From Orobanche coerulescens (lineage: Eukaryota > Streptophyta > Magnoliopsida > Lamiales > Orobanchaceae): 64,000 bases of DNA. The notes under the pieces were generated by a model. That model was not told where the DNA came from. It made no database searches and saw only the letters and a program-made list of their open reading frames with translations. Location of the stretch: NCBI GenBank assembly GCA_033398695.1, contig CM065814.1, positions 82,788,358-82,852,357 on the forward strand, in the 5' to 3' direction. Numbering within the stretch: the stretch's first letter is position 1; the number at the start of each line of letters is the position of its first letter. A program made the translations under genes and the position numbers. Positions 56,749 to 64,000 of the stretch are shown here, piece by piece.

Positions 56749-58310
56749 ATGAAACGGATCCATGTACGTACAAACAGCGATTCAAGACAAGGATGTCAAT
56801 CACGAAAACAAAGAATGGAATCCGAAATGGGATCTATGGATTCTAACCAAGTATGGGAGCTAGTAGAACTACCCAATGGGGTAAAACCCATTGGAAGTAA
56901 GTGGGTCTACAAGCGTAAGAGAGGATCGAAAGGGAAGGTTGAAACCTATAAAGCAAGGCTTGTTGCGAAAGGTTACACTCGGAAAGAGGGCATCGACTAC
57001 GATGAAACCTTTTCGCCAGAGCCATGCTTAAATCGATCCGGATTCTATTAGCTATAGCTGCGCATTTGGATATTGAGCTTTGGCAGATGGATGTCAAGAC
57101 TGCGTTCTTGAACGGAGTCTTGATAAGGAAATCTATATGCGCCAACCTCAAGGATTCATTGTCAAGGTCGAGCACTTAGTATGCAAGCTTAAGAGAGCCA
57201 TTTATGGTCTTAAGCAAGCATCAAGGTCTTGGAACATGCGATTTGATGAGGTCATTCAATCGTATGGTTTTGAACAAATGTCCTAGTGAGGTTTGTGTAT
57301 ACAAAAAGTGTGATGGAAACGTGCTAGTGTTTCTTGTACTATACGTAGATGATATACTTCTAATTGGAAACAATGTGAAGGTATTATCGACGTAAGGGTA
57401 TGGCTATCTGAGCGATTCGATATGAAGGATTTGGGAGAAGTGGACACATCCTTGGTATTAAGATCTTTCGAGATCGCAAGAAAAGGATGTTGTGCTTATC
57501 TCAGCATCCTATATCGATACGGTGCTAAAGCGGTTTAGCATGGAGAATTCCAAGAAAGGTTTCTTACCTTACAGACATGGAATTCAACTATCTAAGGCTA
57601 TGTGTCCTAAGACACGAAGGAGATAGATGACATGAAGTCGGTCCCTTATGCTTCGGCAAAGTGGGAAGCCTCATGTATGCTATGCTTGCACTAGGCCACG
57701 ATATCCGTCAAGCCGTAGGCATGGTGGCGAGATATCGTCGAACTCAGATCGGGACATTGGATTGCCGTCAAGCATATACTCAAGTACCTGAGAAGGACTA
57801 GGAGCATATGCTTGTATATCAATCGATACGCTTTGTCCTTTGGGTTACACCGACTGGATTTCGGTGCGGACAAAGAAAAGTCGAAATCAACTTCCTGATA
57901 TGTTTTCACTTTGGGAGGTGGAGCCATAAGTTGGAGGAGTGTGAAGGTAAATGCATAGCGGACTCTACAATGGAAGCCGAATATGTAGCACTCGAGGCGG
58001 CTAAAGAGGCGGTATGGCTCAAGTACTTTCTAAAGGATTTGGGGTGATTCCTAATTTGCCCAGAGTATTACACTGTATTGTGATAATACCGGTCCGTAGC
58101 AAATTCAAGGAACCACGAGCCCACAAAGCAAGCAAACATATCAAGCGCAAATATCATATCATTCGAGATTTTGTGAAGAGAAGGAAGATCATTGTCTCCA
58201 AGATAGCATCCGAAGACAACCTAGCCGATCCTTTCACGAAAGGGTTGCCCTCAAAATCATTTGAAGGGCATGTGGAAGGAATGGGGTTGAGATGTATGGC
58301 AGGATTGCTT
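56749..58310 (+). pseudogene. Copia-F reverse transcriptase and RNase H (many indels)
   Basis: 56749-57051 is the RT N-terminus (MGSMDSNQVWELVELPNGVK, GSKWVYKRKRG, YKARLVAKGYTRKEGIDYDE). 57080-57286 has KEIYMRQPQGF and AIYGLKQASRSWNMRFDE. 57204-57395 includes the active site LYVDDILLIG. 57600-57900 is broken. RNase H appears at 57950-58313 (DSTMEAEYVALEAAKEAVWL, SKHIKRKYHIIRDFVKR, DNLADPFTKGLPSKSFEGH). The polypurine tract AAGTGGGAGAT follows at 58377-58387. Confidence 0.9.
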
Positions 58311-58387
58311 TGAGTATAAGTGGGAGATAGATAGACATAGTCTAGATAGTATACTTCAAAAGCATGCTTTGAGTATAAGTGGGAGAT

Positions 58388-59859
58388 TGTTAGGGTTGTA
58401 TACGTCAAAGCATACTTTATGCTTGTATTACCTAATTTCCCGGTCTTTATCTATGAGAATATTTAATTCATTTATCACATGTTTTGCATATTTATTCACG
58501 CTATGGTTATGCAAATGCACTAATTTACTTTATATTGTAGATAATGTGGTGTGTAGTGTCACACGTAAGATCACATTATCGGTTCCTTATATAGTAATAT
58601 TTAGTTCACAACCTATGTAACATTAGACCGTTATATGAGAGGTTGTAGTATATGCTTGAGATTGGTTGGTCTTGACCATTAGCATATATTAGCGTATTTG
58701 TTATACGTTGAACAGGATCGAGGTGAGATAGATTCTTCCGCATCGACTATAAGAAGAACGTACATCTCGGATAATTATTATTTCTTAATTCTAGTGATTA
58801 ATATTTAATTATATATATTTAATATTTATTGCTTTGATTTATCATGGGTGAGAGCCACAATGATTGACTCAATATGCTCGATATTTTGGGCAATATTATT
58901 ATTTATATGATAATTAATATTATAGCTAGAAATCGTGTCCCGACCGGTCGGGTTGATCATGTCCCTTGAGGCACTCGAAAGGATTATTATATCAAACCCT
59001 GCAGTGGAATTAATTTTCCGATATAATAATAAAGGTCGAGTGGTATACTCATGTATAATACATTAATTAATTAAAAGTCATTAGCTTAAATTAATTAATG
59101 GACATGGAATATCTTAAACACGGAAATAATTAATTTAAAAGGAGCCCAATTTCGTAATTTGGGATTTTGGTAGGAAGTGCAATATTAACTTATTAGTGGA
59201 CTAAGTTGATATTAATAGAGTCTTCATATTAGGAAGAGTCCTAATAATGGAAGGAAGATATCTATTGGGAGTCCTTACCATATCCTCCTTAAGGTCCCTA
59301 GAGTAGCCCAAAATACCTATAAATACAAGTATAGGGATGGCCGATTTATTCATCAATTATTGCCCAAGAAAATCGATTTTTGTGTGTGTGTTTTAATTGT
59401 GGATCTTGACTTGTGTCTTGGATTCCATAATTTGGTAAACACAATATTTTTCTAAAATACTCAAAATATTCAAGAAAAATAGAGAGAACAAAATCGTGAG
59501 TTTTCTTGTGAGGAAATTCGCCGATCCTTGTCAGCAAATTTAGTCCTAGATTGTTGCCCACACGACATCCGGACGTAGGCGGGATATACTCTAGAAGATC
59601 TTGAGGTAGAAATACAAGAAGATCGGAGAGGAGCACGAAGAGGACATAAATCGATCAAGAAGGGATTTTCTACCACTTCGCGTCAAAGGTAAAATTACCG
59701 ACTCCCATGCGTAAATATATTTATTTAATTGTTTGTTAATCTGTTTAGTTAATTAGTTGACAAGCCTAAATAGATCTGGTTTTTACGTTGGTTAGTTTAT
59801 AAAACCTTTTATCAAATTACTTTCACCAACTCGCTTCCGCTGCGTTTTATATTCCATCA
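58388..59859 (+). repeat. Copia-F 3' LTR
   Basis: 1,472 bp, nearly the same as the 5' LTR, ending ATTCCATCA and followed by the target duplication TTTAG at 59860-59864. Differences are few and cluster at CTG/CAG/CCGG words. Confidence 0.94.
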
Positions 59860-59864
59860 TTTAG

Positions 59865-60120
59865 TACGTCTGAGCCGTTTATGAATTTCTTTAATTCTGT
59901 GAGCTTTTACTTCTCCACTCTAACTTCTCATGTTCACGTGTAATTTATCGCCTCAATTGACGTGCCTAATACTTCCTAGGTCCAATCATTGTATTTTTTA
60001 GAACCTTGTATTCGCGCATCGCTCATGATGTTTTGAAATTTGAGCAAGTAGTTACTTTTTCTTGGTTGTTCCACCACTCTACTTTAAGTTTGGACGAAAC
60101 TTCTTTTAAGAGGGATAGTA
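59865..60120 (+). other. LARD-E interior, 3' part with polypurine tract
   Basis: The 256 bp between the Copia-F target duplication and the LARD-E 3' LTR. It ends GACGAAACTTCTTTTAAGAG then GGATAGTA, the family polypurine tract. No coding sequence. Confidence 0.85.
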
Positions 60121-63100
60121 TGTAATATCCGGATAAATTGTTGGGTATTTTCATACGTATTTGAACCCCTGTATTACGAAATGGTGCTATCAATAATCGG
60201 CACGACCGCTTCCGTATTCGTATCCTCATGCATGATAATATCAACCTTTAATCCTTCACATGCAACTACGTAACGCACGCTAACAGTAAGCGTAACGTGC
60301 GTTCTGAATCGAAATAGCGTACGCTACGAGCTAGACGTAGCGTACGTAAGGAGGTCAATTATTGAACATGCTGGCTAGCACATGCACGGCTGGTGGTGGG
60401 GCTCGGAGAGATTCCCGCGGATGAACCTGGACAGTTTTAGGGTCAACGGGTGTTAACGTACGCTAAGGTTTGTAACTAGCGTACGCTAATCTGTGTAGCT
60501 TACGTACGTAATGCATAGGGAGTAACGTACGTAAGCTAGTACGAGCAGACGATGGCTATCAGTGAACGATAGCGTACGCTAAGATCGAAGGGTAGCGTGC
60601 GCTAAGTCGATTACGTACGCAAATGGCTAAGGCTAACGTACGTAAATCTCTAGATATTATATATATGGACAACACCCCATTTCATTTCTCTCCGTCCCTT
60701 TCACTTGTAATTCGTTTTCCTCCATTTCTAGAGGGTCTCCAGCCCTCTAAAACACATATAGAACACGTAGACTCGATCATTTAAGTTACGAAACATCTTG
60801 GATTGACATTCAAGCAATCGAAGTTGGATGCTACCTCTTGTCTCTGCGTTTCTTTCATATTAAGGTATGTTAATGCTACCTCAACCTTGAATTCGTGTTC
60901 TTAAGGATGTTATGAACATACCACCGGGATTATTAAGCTCCATAGATGATTTTTATCCGAACACCATGTTTTTGGAAGTTGGAATGTTCATGCTTTAGTT
61001 ACCCGAGTTAAGAACATTATAGTCCGACTCTTGTTATGATAATCAAGTAAGGTAAAATTCTGAGATTAATAAACCATATTGTATGGTGTTTCCATAATGA
61101 TCATAGACTTAATGTTGGTAACAACCTCAGATTTTCCGAACTACCTTTGAGGATCTATAATCAATATTTGGAGTGAGTCTTATGATGGGAGGATTAACCG
61201 GGAATTCGTAGACATCAACACCATAGGGTTATTCTGATTCACATGAGTGAGATATGTGTGAATATAACGTACGTTAAGCTCTATGCATTAAATGCGTTAT
61301 ACCCTCGTGCAAGGCAATCGTGCAACCGAGAAGAAGCGTCGATGCATGCTTAGCGTGCGCTAATCCTTGTAGCTTACGTGCGCTAACGTGCAGACGTAAC
61401 GTACGTTACGTATGTGTGTAACGTACGTTACGAAGAGAACAGTTAGGGTTCGACCATCTTTTTATGCTTTTCCTTGTGTGATTGGTTGTTTATTTTATGA
61501 TAGGATATTAAGGACGAATTTCCTACGATAATCCAGTGTTGAGCCTCTTCGATCGTCGTTTTCGTTGGAGTTCTGGATTGTCCAATCAACTGTATTTCCG
61601 GAGTATTCGCGAGAGATTACCAAGGCAAGTACCTTGATATACGAATTATAATTACGTGAAATCATTGTTGCTGAAGTGTATGAATCATGTTATGAATATC
61701 TGTATTTATATTATATATATATATATAGATATGTGTGGATAATTATGTAGTATTAATTGATAGTGTTGAAGGCCTAATGTGCTAAGTCTTGATGAATAAC
61801 GTGCGAGTTATTGTTTATTTTGCGTAGTTGCGTACTGGCGAATAAATTATGTGGATTGATGAACTGATTTGACAATTGTTGCAACGGTTGACTGTGTGCT
61901 TGGTATTTGTAATAATGTGGATACTTGTTATGAGAGACGTCATATCCGGGTACCTCTGAGGGCGGGGCGTGCACTCCGGCCTGTTGTACGCTGCAATGAG
62001 CGGCTCCATATGATTGGTAAACACCGGTGTTACTTAATGCGCGAGCAAGGGGCGACTCCTGTGGGAGTGAACGCCGGCGCGGTGACATGTGCAATGGGCG
62101 GCCAATATAGTGGAGTGAACGCCGGTACACAGGTGTGCAAGGGAGGCGCCTGGCAGGCTTATTGGTAATGGATATTTGAGTGATAGCTAAGACCCCGTTA
62201 TCAAATGATTTTCGAAATTTAAATCTTTGCAACTTGCTTTTAATGTTGGTCTTGATGTAGACCGCGGATTATGTTTCTGGAGTTCGTTCCAATTTGTTTT
62301 AAATGTTGGTATCAGGGTTAATTAACCAAGGATATTTGACGAGATCTCCGAGGGTTAATTAATCAGGGGTCTTGAGCAGGATTTGTCGAATGAGAGGCTG
62401 TGCCTTTGATTGTACTGTGTTGATTATTCTGTTTATTGGGTCGAGGACCCCGTGAGATGTTGTAATGATTCACTTGTGATAGTGTTTTATCATTTGGGTC
62501 GAGGACCCCGAATAACGTTGTGATAGTTTTCTTGCAAATTGTTTTCCACATGTTGGGTCAAGGACCCGAGAGCTTTTGAAGTATTTTCTAAAGTATTTCC
62601 ATTTGATTTTCAAAACCCCTAGATGGCCCGAGTCAATATTAGTGTTTTCGAACTTTCTTATCAAAATACTTTTCCTTTTATAAAAAGGGATTTCTCTGAC
62701 TCCTTGGGCTCGTTTAAAGTTTTATTGGTGTTATGTTCTGTACGGAGAATATGAAAATGTGATTATCTTTCACCTTGTGTATGTAATACTATTCTGTGTT
62801 GACCATTTGAATGTATGGTTCGTGTTAAGGTTTCACGACTGTTGAGTTTTATGTTATTATTATTCGTATATCTTGTGTGTTATGTACTTGCACTAGCAAA
62901 ATTCCAGTTTGCTAACCCCCGAGTTTTCGGGGGGTGGGTGCCTGTTATGCGCTCAGGTTTTGGCAGCTCGGGAGCAGTCACAGGATTGGCTGGGAAGGAG
63001 ATGGAGGACAAATGATATTAATCACACCAGAGTTAGAGTCTTTTCTTTTGTTTCATTTTGGTCGGTATTTCTCTGTCGTTCGAGTATTCACCCTTGCATG

Positions 63101-63342
63101 GTTGTAGTTTACATTTATTAAATTGAGTTGTCGTTCTTTTCTGTGTTCAAGTTTATTTTTGTCATTGAGATGTAAAGTTCATTTGTTTCTGAATTGTTTA
63201 ACGACCTTGTCGGTCTGCATTGTATTTAGATTGACCCCGGTCGGTCAATCATTATGTAGTCTAGTAGAGTTTAGCCTTGTAGATCCTTGTAAGAAGGGCC
63301 TACGGCGTGTAACATTTCCGGATGGATTCTGGGGGTGTTACA
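60121..63342 (+). repeat. LARD-E 3' LTR
   Basis: 3,222 bp, collinear with 46383-49647. It keeps full CGTACG words where the 5' LTR has CGACG, and has one copy of the 57-bp unit. A TATATATATGG candidate TATA segment lies near 60657-60668. It ends GGTGTTACA and is followed by TCGGG. Confidence 0.93.
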
Positions 63343-64000
63343 TCGGGCCCTGCCGAACACCCCCTGCCGATCCCTGCCGAAGCACCTGGGCTGCGGCACA
63401 TCCCTGCCGAGCCGCGGCCCCCGTCATTTTGCTTTACAAAGGCTGAGTCGTCTGTACTTTGGGCCGCAACACCCTCCTGCCGGGCCGCGGCCCCTGCTCG
63501 AATCACTGGGCATGTTTTTTGTTGTGTGCCGCGGCACACTTTGGTCGAGCCGCGGCACACGGAGGTCAACTAGCAAAGGGGATATATTTCTAGCAGGTTT
63601 CTTACGGGACTTCATCACTTCATCTTATACACACTTTGAGAGAAGAACAAGAGAGAGATAGAGAGAGAAACAAGAGAGAGAAATACAATTCTTCAATTTC
63701 CCGGCGATTTATCGGTCGGATCGTCGTGATCTTTTGACAAGAGCTTGATAGCTATTGGGCAAATCTTTTCACTGGTGTAGATCGAGATTTTGAGTCCGGA
63801 AGTTCGGGTATTTCGTTAGCTCTTTGTGTAAGCTATTTACGATTGTTTCTTTTCTCGATCTTGTTATTGATTCCAAATACTTGAAGAACTTTTATTACCA
63901 AGTATTTGACGATTGGTGTATACCCCTAGTTTGTATTATGGACGATTGTGTATTGTGTGTATTGGTGATAGTGGATTTAAGCGGCTTCGGTCCCGTGGTT
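63343..64000 (+). repeat. Copia-C 3' LTR, second piece (runs off window)
   Basis: It starts with the duplicated TCGGG, continues the CCGCGG-rich block, and from about 63420 aligns with 32760 onward of the 5' LTR. The window ends about 200 bp before the expected LTR end. Confidence 0.9.

Larger units (their letters stand above)
51669..59859 (+). mobile_element. Copia-F: youngest nested Ty1/copia element
   Basis: 8,191 bp, flanked by the perfect duplication TTTAG (51664-51668 and 59860-59864). LTRs are 1,478 and 1,472 bp (TGTTAGGGTTG...ATTCCATCA). Gag, protease, integrase, RT and RNase H are all identifiable in copia order, but every domain is cut by small indels although the LTRs are nearly the same. 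That mismatch is discussed as a finding. It is the innermost element of the right-hand nest. Confidence 0.94.
46383..63342 (+). mobile_element. LARD-E: gypsy-type element with giant LTRs and gag remnant, split by Copia-F
   Basis: 16,960 bp including Copia-F; about 8.8 kb without it. It is flanked by the perfect duplication TCGGG (46378-46382 and 63343-63347) inside the Copia-C 3' LTR. LTRs are 3,265 and 3,222 bp (TGTAATATCC...GGTGTTACA). Its own interior is only about 2.3 kb (49648-51668 plus 59865-60120), with primer-binding site, shared leader block, degraded gag and polypurine tract. No pol is found. It is a third member of the LARD-1/TRGAG-D family. Confidence 0.92.
32557..64000 (+). mobile_element. 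Copia-C: Ty1/copia element split by two gypsy-type insertions, 3' end outside window
   Basis: Plus-strand order: 5' LTR (32557-33547), primer-binding site, gag, zinc knuckle, protease, integrase up to 35608, TRGAG-D insertion, end of integrase, RT and RNase H (44178-46142), polypurine tract, and a 3' LTR in two pieces (46158-46382 and 63343-64000) around LARD-E. Integrase precedes RT, so it is Ty1/copia. Coding frames carry several stops and two frameshifts. It sits inside an exon of the helicase pseudogene. Confidence 0.93.

Overview
The window is plant nuclear DNA, most likely from a eudicot with a repeat-rich genome. I see no prokaryotic, plastid or mitochondrial genes, and no tRNA, rRNA or CRISPR array. 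Nearly all of it is LTR retrotransposons nested inside one another, plus the remains of one host gene: a DEAD-box RNA helicase resembling RH50. I could not narrow down the species.

Layout. (1) 1-9461: Copia-A, a minus-strand Ty1/copia element whose 3' LTR runs off the left edge. (2) 9462-9816: a short unidentified coding-like fragment. (3) 9817-26028: Copia-B, a minus-strand relative of Copia-A truncated at both ends. LARD-1 (13221-21655, target duplication GTTCG) is inserted into its pol; it is a non-autonomous Ty3/gypsy-type element with 2.8-kb LTRs and no recognisable protein. (4) 26029-28086: gypsy debris and unassigned AT-rich DNA. (5) 28087-28910: a fold-back/MITE-like element. (6) 29341-32556: three minus-strand exons of the helicase pseudogene, with a Mutator-like insertion (30173-31813, 10-bp target duplication) in an intron. 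(7) 32557 to the right edge: Copia-C, a plus-strand Ty1/copia element inserted in a helicase exon. Its pol is split by TRGAG-D (35609-44172, target duplication GAAGC), a gypsy-type element carrying only gag. Its 3' LTR is split by LARD-E (46383-63342, target duplication TCGGG). LARD-E is itself split by Copia-F (51669-59859, target duplication TTTAG).

The order of events can be read directly: helicase gene, then Copia-C, then TRGAG-D and LARD-E, then Copia-F. LARD-1, TRGAG-D and LARD-E form one family. They share giant LTRs (2.8-3.3 kb), a conserved polypurine tract, a conserved leader block with a GC hairpin, and either a gag-only coding region or none. They lack protease, integrase and reverse transcriptase, so they must have relied on an autonomous gypsy partner for mobility. 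No element here has a fully open gag-pol.

The most useful observations are: the three-member gag-only/non-coding gypsy family with its shared leader hairpin; a helicase gene split by more than 31 kb of nested insertions, with a testable prediction just outside the window; a shared Asp-to-Asn change at the first integrase catalytic site in Copia-A and Copia-B; a recurrent identical one-base difference at CGTACG sites between the two LARD-E LTRs, which suggests a systematic sequencing artefact or a concerted process; and GC-rich, inverted-repeat-rich islands in the non-coding part of every retrotransposon family present.
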